From Ilumatobacteraceae bacterium (GTDB lineage: Bacteria; Actinomycetota; Acidimicrobiia; Acidimicrobiales; Ilumatobacteraceae), in NCBI GenBank assembly GCA_023253435.1, contig JALRGJ010000002.1, forward strand, positions 15,797 to 34,301: 18,505 nt of DNA, in the 5' to 3' direction. The notes beneath the pieces were generated by a model that was given only the letters and a program-made list of their open reading frames with translations, had not been told where the DNA came from and searched no databases. A program made the translations under genes and the position numbers. This document shows, piece after piece, positions 1-6,941 of this stretch (positions are counted from its first letter, which is position 1; every line of letters starts with the position of its first letter).

Positions 1-1244
1 GGAGCGGAATATGCACTGCCAGAGTCAAGCCCAAAGGCCGTATGGAGGGAACGAACAGCTAATTCCATGTCTGACGCGGACACCACAACAGAGACCCGAA
101 TGGTGCTGGTGGAGATCATGTGAATATTGATGTTGTTGTCTGCCAATACGCGGAACATTTTGGCAGCCACTCCTGGGCTGGTCTTCATACCAGCCCCAAC
201 AAGAGACACTTTGGCGATGTCAGATTCGTGACTCACGCCTTGCGCACCTATCTCTGTTGCGACTCGCGAAACGATGTCTTCAGCAACCTTCATATCTGCT
301 TTAGGAACAGTAAAGGAAATGTCTGTGAGACCCTCTTTTGAAGTGTTCTGCACAATCATGTCCACGTTGATGTTCGCGTTGGCCAAGTTTTCAAAGAGAG
401 CAGCAGACACTCCTGGCTTATCGGGCACTCCTAAAACAGTGACTTTGGATTCACTTGCGTCTTGAACGACTCCGGAAATAATTGGCTCTTCCATGGAGGA
501 CTCTCCTTGTGGTGATTCTGCACTCACCCATGTTCCGCGTTCCCACGTAAAACTGGAACGAACATGAATGGGAACGTTGTGATTGCGTGCAAATTCAACT
601 GAACGCAACGCAAGAACTTTGCTGCCTACTCCAGCCATCTCAAGCATCTCTTCAAATTGAAGATGCGACAGTTTTGTTGCTTGTGGAGCAATACGGGGAT
701 CGGCTGAAAAAACTCCAGTGACATCTGTATAGATCTCGCAGACATCGGCATTTAGCGCAGCGGCCAAAGCAACAGCTGTTGTATCGCTGCCACCTCTTCC
801 CAGAGTTGTGATCTCTCTATCTGTGGACACACCCTGGAAGCCGGCGATGACGACAACTTTCCCCTCGTTGAGTGCTTCACGAACTCTGTCGCCCTTGACT
901 TCAAGAATTTTTGCTTTTGTATGAATGGTGTCGGTGATAATGCCCACCTGCGAGCCAGTAAAGCTCACCGCATCTACGCCAATTCCGGCCAGCGCCATAG
1001 ACAGCAAAGACATAGAGATTCTCTCGCCGGTAGTGAGGAGCATGTCCATCTCTCGGCCAGGGTGAACCTCAGACACCGAATTGGCCAAAGACAGCAGATT
1101 GTCGGTGGTTTTGCCCATGGCAGACACCACAACCACCACATCATTTCCGTGCTGGCGAGTGAATTTCACGTGCTCAGCCACGGACTTGATGCGGTCAGGA
1201 TCGGCTACTGATGTGCCGCCATATTTCTGAACAATCAGTGCCAC
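1..1244 (-). CDS. lysC: Aspartate kinase (aspartokinase), 3' end cut by window edge
   Basis: Phosphorylates L-aspartate, the first step toward lysine/diaminopimelate, threonine and methionine; cytoplasmic. I translated this strand by hand. A GTG start at 1244 follows GGAAAG at short spacing and gives 414 codons to the edge without a stop. The kinase domain comes first: KYGGTSV at residues 7-13, TTGER at 71-75, GRGGSDTTA at 149-157 and YTDVTGV near 172. Tandem ACT regulatory domains follow from about residue 260 (DKPGVSAALFENLA, later SPGVAAKMF). The family is usually about 405-425 residues, so only a few codons are missing; the last visible residues (HTAFGLDSGSAYSA) look like the normal actinobacterial C-terminus. 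Met251 is preceded by a good ribosome binding site, suggesting a separate regulatory beta subunit. Aspartate-semialdehyde dehydrogenase often follows this gene and would lie off the left edge. Feedback control by lysine plus threonine is known for the family, not shown here. Confidence 0.97.
   Translation of the reverse strand, partial: MALIVQKYGGTSVADPDRIKSVAEHVKFTRQHGNDVVVVVSAMGKTTDNLLSLANSVSEVHPGREMDMLLTTGERISMSLLSMALAGIGVDAVSFTGSQVGIITDTIHTKAKILEVKGDRVREALNEGKVVVIAGFQGVSTDREITTLGRGGSDTTAVALAAALNADVCEIYTDVTGVFSADPRIAPQATKLSHLQFEEMLEMAGVGSKVLALRSVEFARNHNVPIHVRSSFTWERGTWVSAESPQGESSMEEPIISGVVQDASESKVTVLGVPDKPGVSAALFENLANANINVDMIVQNTSKEGLTDISFTVPKADMKVAEDIVSRVATEIGAQGVSHESDIAKVSLVGAGMKTSPGVAAKMFRVLADNNINIHMISTSTIRVSVVVSASDMELAVRSLHTAFGLDSGSAYSA
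492..508 (-). promoter_or_regulatory. Internal ribosome binding site and ATG start for an aspartokinase beta subunit
   Basis: Inside lysC, on the coding strand, AAGGAG (508-503) is followed after eight bases by an in-frame ATG (494-492), which is codon 251. The product would begin MEEPIISGVV and hold only the ACT domains. Corynebacterium glutamicum and Bacillus are known to make such a beta subunit from an internal in-frame start, and the C. glutamicum one also begins Met-Glu-Glu. The Shine-Dalgarno here is better than that of most genes in the window. Confidence 0.7.
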
Positions 1245-1286
1245 TGCTTTCCAAGGCTATCTCCGTGCCACTAACCTGCCGACTTC
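1245..1286. promoter_or_regulatory. 42-bp divergent promoter region between lysC and the prolyl isomerase
   Basis: Both genes start from this gap with GTG. Toward lysC (minus strand) a -10-like TAGCCT occupies 1259-1254, nine bases before the start. Toward the isomerase (plus strand) TAACCT occupies 1272-1277, also nine bases before the start. With ordinary 16-18 bp spacing, each -35 must lie across the other promoter or in the other leader; TTTCCA at 1248-1253 is a weak -35 candidate for the isomerase. The boxes are consensus matches by eye, not mapped start sites. Confidence 0.4.
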
Positions 1287-2120
1287 GTGGGAACAGATAA
1301 ACGCAACCGTCAAAAGGCAAACCGAGCCAAGGCTCGCCAGGCTCGAATCCAACAAGAGCGCATCAGCAAAGTGCGACGCCGTGGGACCATCTATGGCGGA
1401 GGCGCCATCGCTGTGGTCTTCCTCTTGTTTCTCATCTCAGGCGGAATCTTTGGCGGATCATCCGATACAGCTCCAACTTCAACGGTTGCGGAATCAGATG
1501 TAACAACCACCGTTGCTGAAAACGGATCATCCACATCCGCAGCGCCAGTTGCAGTCAAAGGATGCCCAAAGACAGATGGTTCACAAACACGAGTAACCAG
1601 CTTCACTGCAGCGCCTCAAATGTGTATCGACACAAAAAAGTCTTACACCGCAATCTTCGATACAACTGAAGGAACCGTTGAAGTTGCACTCGACACCAAA
1701 GTGACTCCTAAAACAACAAACAACTTTGTGGTGCTCTCTCGATTCAAGTACTACGACAACACACCGGTGTTCAGAACTGATCCTTCCATCGACATCATTC
1801 AGGCGGGTGGCGCAAACAACACAGCAAGCCCGGGCTACAACATTGAAGACGAAGGCGGAAAGTTCACATACAAAGAGGGTGACCTCGTCATGGCCCGAGG
1901 CGCTGGAGCTAACTCTGGTGGCGGACAATTCTTCTTTGCCACCGGACCAAAAGTGTCATTGCTTGACGATCAAGGAACCTATGTCACCTTTGGCAAGGTC
2001 ACAAAGGGTCTCGATGTAGTGAAGGCCATCATTGCTCTGCATGAAGAGGACAACAGTGGTCTTGGTGGCAAACCAAGCCGTGCTGTGCTCATCAAGTCCA
2101 TCAAGATCACCGAAAAGTAA
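1287..2120 (+). CDS. Membrane-anchored cyclophilin-type peptidyl-prolyl cis-trans isomerase
   Basis: Predicted to catalyse cis/trans isomerisation of Xaa-Pro bonds outside the cytoplasmic membrane. The 277 residues show a very basic cytoplasmic head (1-33, rich in Lys/Arg/Gln), one membrane segment (about 36-56), a Ser/Thr/Ala-rich linker (57-90) and a cyclophilin domain (about 118-275). The key arginine is kept (VFRTDP, Arg163), as are Gln172 in IIQAGG and the core GGGQFFFATGP at 211-221. The usual Phe-His-Arg is Val-Phe-Arg here. Cys93 and Cys113 flank the domain entrance and could form a disulfide. The GTG start is chosen because it gives the basic head plus anchor; there is no clear Shine-Dalgarno, but TAACCT lies nine bases upstream. 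Similar anchored cyclophilins occur in Acidimicrobiia and other actinobacteria; client proteins are unknown. Confidence 0.9.
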   Translation: MGTDKRNRQKANRAKARQARIQQERISKVRRRGTIYGGGAIAVVFLLFLISGGIFGGSSDTAPTSTVAESDVTTTVAENGSSTSAAPVAVKGCPKTDGSQTRVTSFTAAPQMCIDTKKSYTAIFDTTEGTVEVALDTKVTPKTTNNFVVLSRFKYYDNTPVFRTDPSIDIIQAGGANNTASPGYNIEDEGGKFTYKEGDLVMARGAGANSGGGQFFFATGPKVSLLDDQGTYVTFGKVTKGLDVVKAIIALHEEDNSGLGGKPSRAVLIKSIKITEK

Positions 2121-2196
2121 ACCCAATTAGTTCCCGCGGTTGGGAACATATGGCCCTTGGTTGTTAGCCTCGCAAGAACCAATTGGGAGGTCTTTC
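2121..2196 (+). promoter_or_regulatory. Leader of the hydroxybutyryl-CoA dehydrogenase gene with nested inverted repeats
   Basis: This 76-bp gap holds several inverted repeats that cannot all form together: GTTCCC (2130-2135) with GGGAAC (2142-2147); TTGGTT (2157-2162) with AACCAA (2178-2183); and CCCAATT (2122-2128) with AATTGGG (2181-2187). The last arm runs into the Shine-Dalgarno GGGAGG (2185-2190), six bases before the ATG. No T-run follows the first hairpin, so it is a poor terminator. A -10-like TAGCCT lies at 2165-2170. The gap therefore probably carries a promoter, and possibly a structure that can mask the ribosome binding site. Confidence 0.35.
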
Positions 2197-3039
2197 ATGA
2201 ACAAGGTCGGAATCTGCGGATCAGGAATCATGGGCTCAGGCTTGGCTGAAGTTGCTGCCAAAGCTGGGTACACAGTTGTTGTTCGCTCACGTAGCGCTGC
2301 AGCAGCACAAGCGATGATTACCTCAATTGAAAAGGGTCTCGATAAGCAAGTTCAGCGCGAGAAGATTACTGCTGAAGACAAGGCAGCGATCCTTGGTCGA
2401 CTCTCTGCAACCGACAAAATCGCAGACCTTGCCGACTGTGATCTGGTCATCGAATCTGTTGTTGAAGATCTTGACGTGAAAAAGGCACTTTTCGCAGAGC
2501 TCGACAAAGCTGTTAAGCCAGGTGCAATCCTTGCCACTAACACCAGCACATTGCCTGTGGTGGAAATGGCAATGGCCACTGGTCGACCAGACAAAGTGTG
2601 TGGCATTCACTTCTTCAACCCTGCAACAGCAATGCCTTTAGTTGAAGTTGTTCGCCCAATTACTGCAAGCGACGACACCATCAATGCCGCTAATGAATTC
2701 ACAGCTAAGTGCGGAAAAAATGGAGTGCAAGTAAAAGACCGTGCTGGCTTTATCGTGAACGCCTTACTCTTCCCGTACCTCAATAATGCCATTCGCATTT
2801 GGGAAACTGGAACTGCATCTATGGAAGACATCGATACAGCAATGAAGGGCGGATGCAATTTCCCAATGGGACCATTTGCTTTGCTAGACCTCGTTGGACT
2901 TGATACTTCTTTGTCAATTCTTGAAGCGTTATATGCAGAGTTTGCAGATCCAAACTATGCACCAGTGCCAACATTGCGTCGTCTTGTTGCAGCAGGAAAG
3001 TTGGGACGCAAGAGCGGTGAGGGTTTCTACTCCTACTGA
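2197..3039 (+). CDS. hbd: 3-hydroxybutyryl-CoA dehydrogenase (3-hydroxyacyl-CoA dehydrogenase family)
   Basis: Interconverts acetoacetyl-CoA and (S)-3-hydroxybutyryl-CoA; cytoplasmic. It has 280 residues, the usual size for the stand-alone enzyme. The N-terminal Rossmann fold shows GSGIMGSGLA (8-17). The catalytic pair is His138 in GIHFFNP with Glu150 in LVEVV, and Asn188 sits in the substrate region. The C-terminal helical dimerisation domain ends GRKSGEGFYSY, a hallmark of the family. Start at ATG 2197 is decided by GGGAGG six bases upstream; an upstream in-frame ATG at 2140 would add 19 residues with no domain match. After strand beta-2 the sequence reads VVVRSRS, with no acidic residue, which hints at NADP(H) rather than NAD(H); that is inference. 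It begins a run containing aat and ethylmalonyl-CoA mutase, so a role in the ethylmalonyl-CoA pathway or polyhydroxybutyrate turnover is likely. Confidence 0.93.
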   Translation: MNKVGICGSGIMGSGLAEVAAKAGYTVVVRSRSAAAAQAMITSIEKGLDKQVQREKITAEDKAAILGRLSATDKIADLADCDLVIESVVEDLDVKKALFAELDKAVKPGAILATNTSTLPVVEMAMATGRPDKVCGIHFFNPATAMPLVEVVRPITASDDTINAANEFTAKCGKNGVQVKDRAGFIVNALLFPYLNNAIRIWETGTASMEDIDTAMKGGCNFPMGPFALLDLVGLDTSLSILEALYAEFADPNYAPVPTLRRLVAAGKLGRKSGEGFYSY

Positions 3040-3667
3040 GTGTCGTTGGCACTTCCCTACTCCCTCAGAGTGGCCGGAAGACGATGATGTAGTTGCTGTT
3101 GGGGCAGACCTTGAACCCGACACGCTTGTGTATGCGTATACACATGGCATGTTCCCCATGTTTATTGACAAGAAGCACAGTCAACTCGGTTGGTTCTCTC
3201 CTGTAGAAAGAGGCGTCATTCCGCTAGACGGGTTACGAATTACGCGATCCATGCGACAAAGCGCTCGTAAATTTCAGTGCACAGTGAACACTGCTTTCAT
3301 AGACGTCATGAATGAATGTGCAACTTCACACACTCAAGGCAATTGGATTGATCAAAAGTTTGTGACCGCATATTCACATCTTCATCAAATGGGTTTAGCT
3401 CACAGCATTGAAGTCTGGGACAACAACCAACAATTGGTGGGAGGGTTGTATGGAGTGCGTATCAATAATTTCTTTGCTGGAGAATCCATGTTCCATCATC
3501 AGGCCGATGCATCCAAAGTGGCCCTGATGACGCTCGTTGATCTCATGGTTCTTGACGGCATGAGCCTTCTTGACACCCAATGGCAGACAGAGCACCTTGA
3601 AAGCCTTGGATGCATTGAGGTTCCTCGTTCCCTCTACCTCTCATGGCTTGCAGAGGCCGTGAAGTAA
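3017..3667 (+). CDS. aat: Leucyl/phenylalanyl-tRNA--protein transferase
   Basis: Transfers Leu or Phe from aminoacyl-tRNA to proteins with an N-terminal Arg or Lys, marking them for ClpS-ClpAP-type degradation. The 216-residue protein shows the family's motif series: DVVAVGADLEPDTLVYAY, GMFPMF, WFSPVERGVIP, WIDQKFVTAY, GLAHSIEVW, LVGGLYGV, FFAGESMFH, ASKVALMTL and HLESLGCIEVPR. The GTG at 3017 overlaps the end of the dehydrogenase by 23 bases. It is chosen because the frame stays open far upstream but family similarity starts only at the Trp-His-Phe-Pro segment a few codons later. An ATG at 2894 would put 41 extra residues inside the previous gene and fits nothing. The overlap implies co-translation with the upstream gene. 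No metabolic link to its two neighbours is evident. Confidence 0.93.
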   Translation: MRVSTPTECRWHFPTPSEWPEDDDVVAVGADLEPDTLVYAYTHGMFPMFIDKKHSQLGWFSPVERGVIPLDGLRITRSMRQSARKFQCTVNTAFIDVMNECATSHTQGNWIDQKFVTAYSHLHQMGLAHSIEVWDNNQQLVGGLYGVRINNFFAGESMFHHQADASKVALMTLVDLMVLDGMSLLDTQWQTEHLESLGCIEVPRSLYLSWLAEAVK

Positions 3668-3714
3668 GGGCATGGCGTAAGGAACATCCCCATCTCGTTG
3701 CCATACTGAGAGCC

Positions 3715-5673
3715 GTGACTGAATCCACTCCCCGCCGTGATGATCCATGGTTGATGCGTACGTATTCCGGCCATTCCACTGCCGCAGCCTCTAACGAGTT
3801 GTACCGCACAAACTTGGCTAAGGGCCAAACGGGATTATCGATTGCTTTTGATCTCCCCACACAAACCGGGTACGACCCAGACCACATTCTTGCTAGTGGC
3901 GAAGTAGGCAAAGTTGGCGTCCCTGTTGCACATCTTGGCCACATGAGAATTCTTCTCAATTCAATTCCACCCGGAAAAATGAATACGTCAATGACCATCA
4001 ATGCAACGGCTGCATGGATGCTTGCACTGTACGTAGCAAATGCCCGCGAACAAGGTGTGCAGTCACATGAGTTACGTGGTACTACTCAGAACGACATTGT
4101 TAAAGAGTATTTGTCACGTGGCACCTACATCTTTCCTCCAGCACCGTCAAAACGCTTGATCGTTGACATGGTCGCTTGGTGTGCACAAAACGCACCTAAG
4201 TGGAACCCAATGAACGTGTGCTCGTACCACTTGCAGGAAGCCGGCGCTACACCAGTTCAAGAAATTGCCTACTCACTAGCAACTGCCGTCGACATTCTCG
4301 ATGCTGTTCGTGATAGTGGCCAAGTAGACGCTGCACAGTTCGATCAGGTCTTCGGATCTATTTCATTTTTTGTTAACGCTGGTATTCGCTTTGTTGAAGA
4401 AGTGTGCAAGATGCGTGCATTCACTGAGTTATGGGACCGCATTGGTCGCGAGCGTTACAACGTGCAAGATCCTAAGGCGCGTCGATTCCGCTATGGCGTT
4501 CAGGTGAACTCACTCGGACTCACAGAAGCGCAGCCAGAAAACAATGTTCAAAGAATTGTTTTGGAAATGTTGGCTGTCACACTCTCCAAAAAGGCTCGCG
4601 CCCGAAGCGTTCAGCTTCCTGCATGGAACGAAGCGCTTGGTCTGCCACGCCCCTGGGATCAGCAGTGGTCACTTCGAATGCAACAAGTTCTTGCATTTGA
4701 GTCAGACCTTCTTGAATACGAAGACATTTTCGATGGTTCAACTGTGATCGAAGGAAGAACTTCAGAACTCAGAGATGCCGCATGGGCGGAACTACAAGAG
4801 GTTCTTGAACTCGGCGGAGCATTTAACGCAGTGGAAGATCTCAAAGGACGTCTTGTTCGTTCTATGGCTGAGCGCACGCGACGAATTGAGTCTGGTGATC
4901 AAGTAGTTGTGGGTGTGAACTCATACACAGAGCATGAAGAGAGTCCACTTGGCGGAACAAACAACATTCTTGTTGTAGACCACGCCGTAGAAGCAGAAAT
5001 GATTAAAGATGTTGAAGCATGGCGTTCCGCACGTGACCAACAACAAGTTGATGCTGCTCTGAATCGATTGCGTGCAGCGGCAGAATCTGGTGAGAACATC
5101 ATGGAGCCATCAATTGAATTGGCTGAAGCGGGTGGCACAACCGGTGAATGGTCTCATGTCCTTCGTGAAGTGTTTGGTGAATTCAGAGCTCCTACAGGAG
5201 TTAATGCAGCAGTCGGCCGCAGAACCCATGCATTGGCGGAAGTTGCGGAATTCGTCAAAGGAATTGCAGGAGGCCCTCCTCGATTCCTGGTAGCCAAACC
5301 TGGTCTCGATGGCCACTCAAACGGAGCCGAACAAATTGCAGTGGCAGCGCGCGATGCAGGCATGGAAGTGGTGTACAGCGGTATACGACTCACACCAGAG
5401 CAAATTGTGGCAAGCGCGCGAGATGAAGACCCTGATGTTGTTGGGCTTTCCATTCTCTCGGGCTCTCACATGCAGCTTGTACCCGATGTGGTGAAGCGTT
5501 TACGTGCCGAGGGTGTAGACGCCCCCGTCATTGTTGGCGGAATCATCCCCGAGGAAGACCGAGAAGTGCTCACTTCACATGGAGTAGCGGCTGTGTATAC
5601 GCCCAAAGATTTCGATATTGCTCGCATTATGCGAGAAGTAGCCGATCTTGCAGTGACACACAGATCTCAGTAA
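3715..5673 (+). CDS. ecm: Ethylmalonyl-CoA mutase (coenzyme B12-dependent, MeaA type)
   Basis: Rearranges (2R)-ethylmalonyl-CoA to (2S)-methylsuccinyl-CoA in the ethylmalonyl-CoA pathway, using adenosylcobalamin; cytoplasmic. The 652 residues have a TIM-barrel substrate domain (about 10-490) and a C-terminal B12 domain (about 515-645) with the DxHxxG motif: Asp532, His534 (cobalt ligand) and Gly537 in GLDGHSNGAEQIA, then LSILSGSH and VIVGGIIP. The N-terminal signature RTYSGHSTAAASNELYR (from residue 15) matches the ethylmalonyl-CoA mutase clade; classical methylmalonyl-CoA mutases usually have an Ile/Gln and Phe-Ser-Thr version. PENNVQRIV and WNEALGLPRPWDQQWSLR are also near-identical to Streptomyces enzymes. 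GTG at 3715 is chosen because it lines up with the start of the known enzymes. An in-frame ATG at 3643 would overlap aat by 25 bases without a ribosome site. Mesaconyl-CoA-side enzymes and crotonyl-CoA carboxylase/reductase are not visible here. Confidence 0.92.
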   Translation: MTESTPRRDDPWLMRTYSGHSTAAASNELYRTNLAKGQTGLSIAFDLPTQTGYDPDHILASGEVGKVGVPVAHLGHMRILLNSIPPGKMNTSMTINATAAWMLALYVANAREQGVQSHELRGTTQNDIVKEYLSRGTYIFPPAPSKRLIVDMVAWCAQNAPKWNPMNVCSYHLQEAGATPVQEIAYSLATAVDILDAVRDSGQVDAAQFDQVFGSISFFVNAGIRFVEEVCKMRAFTELWDRIGRERYNVQDPKARRFRYGVQVNSLGLTEAQPENNVQRIVLEMLAVTLSKKARARSVQLPAWNEALGLPRPWDQQWSLRMQQVLAFESDLLEYEDIFDGSTVIEGRTSELRDAAWAELQEVLELGGAFNAVEDLKGRLVRSMAERTRRIESGDQVVVGVNSYTEHEESPLGGTNNILVVDHAVEAEMIKDVEAWRSARDQQQVDAALNRLRAAAESGENIMEPSIELAEAGGTTGEWSHVLREVFGEFRAPTGVNAAVGRRTHALAEVAEFVKGIAGGPPRFLVAKPGLDGHSNGAEQIAVAARDAGMEVVYSGIRLTPEQIVASARDEDPDVVGLSILSGSHMQLVPDVVKRLRAEGVDAPVIVGGIIPEEDREVLTSHGVAAVYTPKDFDIARIMREVADLAVTHRSQ

Positions 5674-5720
5674 TTGGTCTATTTGGGAATGATCTAGTTC
5701 TTCATGCTGTTGCACTGTCT

Positions 5721-6203
5721 ATGAGCGTGTACACAACATCAATTGCAAAACTTGACGGATCTCCCAATGTATTGGCCGCAGCAGAGGGCAAAGTTTCCCT
5801 CATCGTGAACGTGGCAAGTAAGTGTGGACTCACTCCTCAGTATGAAGCTCTTGAGCAATTGCAAAAGACATACGCAGAGAAGGGCTTCACAGTTATTGGA
5901 GTTCCTTGCAATCAATTTCTCGGACAAGAGCCAGGCACCGCTGAAGAGATTCAAACATTTTGCAGCACCACTTATGGCGTGTCATTCCCGTTAACAGAAA
6001 AGATCGAGGTAAACGGCGATAATCGTCACCCGCTCTATTCAGCACTAACACCAGTTGCAGATAATGAAGGAGAAAGCGGAGACATCCGCTGGAACTTTGA
6101 GAAATTTCTTGTCGGTCGCGATGGAAATGTGATTGCACGATTTCATCCAAAGACAGCGCCAGATGCACCTGAAGTAGTTGCTGCAATTACTGCAGCGCTC
6201 TGA
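5721..6203 (+). CDS. Glutathione peroxidase family thiol peroxidase (cysteine type)
   Basis: Reduces hydrogen peroxide or lipid hydroperoxides. All the catalytic tetrad is present in 160 residues: Cys35 in NVASKCG, Gln69 in LGQEPG, and Trp124-Asn125 in WNFEKFLV. The active residue is cysteine, not selenocysteine. Cys81 (TFCSTTYGVSFP) is in the place where thioredoxin-dependent members carry their resolving cysteine, so thioredoxin or mycoredoxin is a likelier reductant than glutathione, which actinobacteria generally lack; that is inference. There is no signal peptide. Start at ATG 5721 gives the standard N-terminus, although no good Shine-Dalgarno is visible in the 47-bp gap after the mutase. 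The gene converges on the next one with only six bases between stop codons. Confidence 0.92.
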   Translation: MSVYTTSIAKLDGSPNVLAAAEGKVSLIVNVASKCGLTPQYEALEQLQKTYAEKGFTVIGVPCNQFLGQEPGTAEEIQTFCSTTYGVSFPLTEKIEVNGDNRHPLYSALTPVADNEGESGDIRWNFEKFLVGRDGNVIARFHPKTAPDAPEVVAAITAAL

Positions 6204-6209
6204 CACTAA

Positions 6210-6905
6210 TTAGGCGCGTTCGCGCGCAATAAATGAATCGAGTGCCGGTCCACTCTCAAAGCTTGTAATGAGTGCATAGCGGGGGAAGTCGTGGTTGTGA
6301 ACAACCACGTGCCACAAACGTTGCGTATCGACAACAAATCGAGCGCCTTGAGGTAGTGGCACTCGTCGCTCAGTAGCCGGGTCTGGCAGTCCATCAGGGC
6401 CATTATCCATCAGCAACATATAGCTATCTGGGCTATGAGTGAGCTCTACCCACGAGCGAACAACCCAGCCTTCATTGTCTGGATTGAAGCGATTGTTGTC
6501 GTCCCTGTGAATGGATCGCATGGCTTGTTCACGATCTTGGGGCTCCAGCTTGATAATGCGGACACGCCCAAAGTTGGCTCCCACTGATGACACATAGTTT
6601 TTCAGCGTTGGTGCGAGATCTGCATTTGATGTCCAGATGGCGTCTTTGTCTGTTTTTCCTTTATCCCAGAAACCACGGCAATCAAGTTCGCCATCTGCAG
6701 ATGCGAGTGGTGCAAAGTTGGTATCACCACCACTCTTCCAATCGAAGTACTCAAGTGATTCCCATTCATGTTGAGGAACCGTGAAAGGTGCTGGCTTCAG
6801 TGGAACAAAACCTGTATCGGCAAGACAGTCGAGTCGAACATGGGGAGTGTGCAAAGGAATTGCAACGGACCAATGTTCCTGAGTGGGCCAGAAAGCAGTG
6901 CTCAT
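6210..6905 (-). CDS. Aspartyl/asparaginyl beta-hydroxylase-like 2-oxoglutarate/Fe(II) oxygenase
   Basis: 231 residues, no signal peptide or membrane segment. The second half has the layout of a double-stranded beta-helix oxygenase: an HxD pair (His133, Asp135 in SIHRDD), a distal His199 (RLWHVVVHNHD) and Arg209 ten residues later (FPRYALITSF). These fit the two-histidine-one-carboxylate iron site and the 2-oxoglutarate-binding arginine of the aspartyl/asparaginyl beta-hydroxylase superfamily. Arg150 (VVRSWVEL) may match a further conserved position. The first 110 residues are Trp-rich and resemble nothing I know. Substrate unknown; it could act on a protein side chain or a small molecule. Start at ATG 6905: AAGG lies just upstream and TACACT ends six bases before the ATG. 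Co-directional with the LysM gene 36 bases upstream. Confidence 0.6.
   Translation of the reverse strand: MSTAFWPTQEHWSVAIPLHTPHVRLDCLADTGFVPLKPAPFTVPQHEWESLEYFDWKSGGDTNFAPLASADGELDCRGFWDKGKTDKDAIWTSNADLAPTLKNYVSSVGANFGRVRIIKLEPQDREQAMRSIHRDDNNRFNPDNEGWVVRSWVELTHSPDSYMLLMDNGPDGLPDPATERRVPLPQGARFVVDTQRLWHVVVHNHDFPRYALITSFESGPALDSFIARERA
6214..6227. terminator. Perfect GC hairpin with TTCG loop at the convergent gene junction
   Basis: GCGCG (6214-6218), loop TTCG, CGCGC (6223-6227) lies just past the glutathione peroxidase stop and inside the last codons of the opposing oxygenase gene. A five-pair G/C stem with a stable UUCG loop would fold strongly in the plus-strand transcript. No T-run follows on either strand, so it is at best a weak or factor-assisted terminator. 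It also encodes the Arg-Glu-Arg-Ala tail of the oxygenase, so codon use could explain it. Confidence 0.3.
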
Positions 6906-6917
6906 ACCTTTAGTGTA
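6906..6917 (-). promoter_or_regulatory. Candidate -10 box placed for a leaderless oxygenase transcript
   Basis: TACACT (6917-6912 on the minus strand) is followed by six bases and then the ATG at 6905. A start site at the usual distance from a -10 box would fall on or next to the A of the ATG. AAAGG within the six bases could instead act as a short Shine-Dalgarno. No convincing -35 was seen. Confidence 0.4.
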
Positions 6918-6941
6918 CGTATGCGTAACGGCTTGAAGTGA

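Noticed and set aside
1..465. Short plus-strand frames at the left end (for example 120-341 and 274-465)
   Set aside because: Both are opposite the ACT-domain part of lysC, which is complete and well conserved.
3543..4001. 152-codon minus-strand frame across the aat/mutase junction
   Set aside because: It lies opposite two strongly supported genes and its translation shows no domain; it is a shadow of their codon use.
6290..6309. Nine-bp perfect inverted repeat CGTGGTTGT-GA-ACAACCACG
   Set aside because: It encodes the active-site His-Val-Val-Val-His-Asn-His segment of the oxygenase; the repeat follows from those codons and is far from any promoter.
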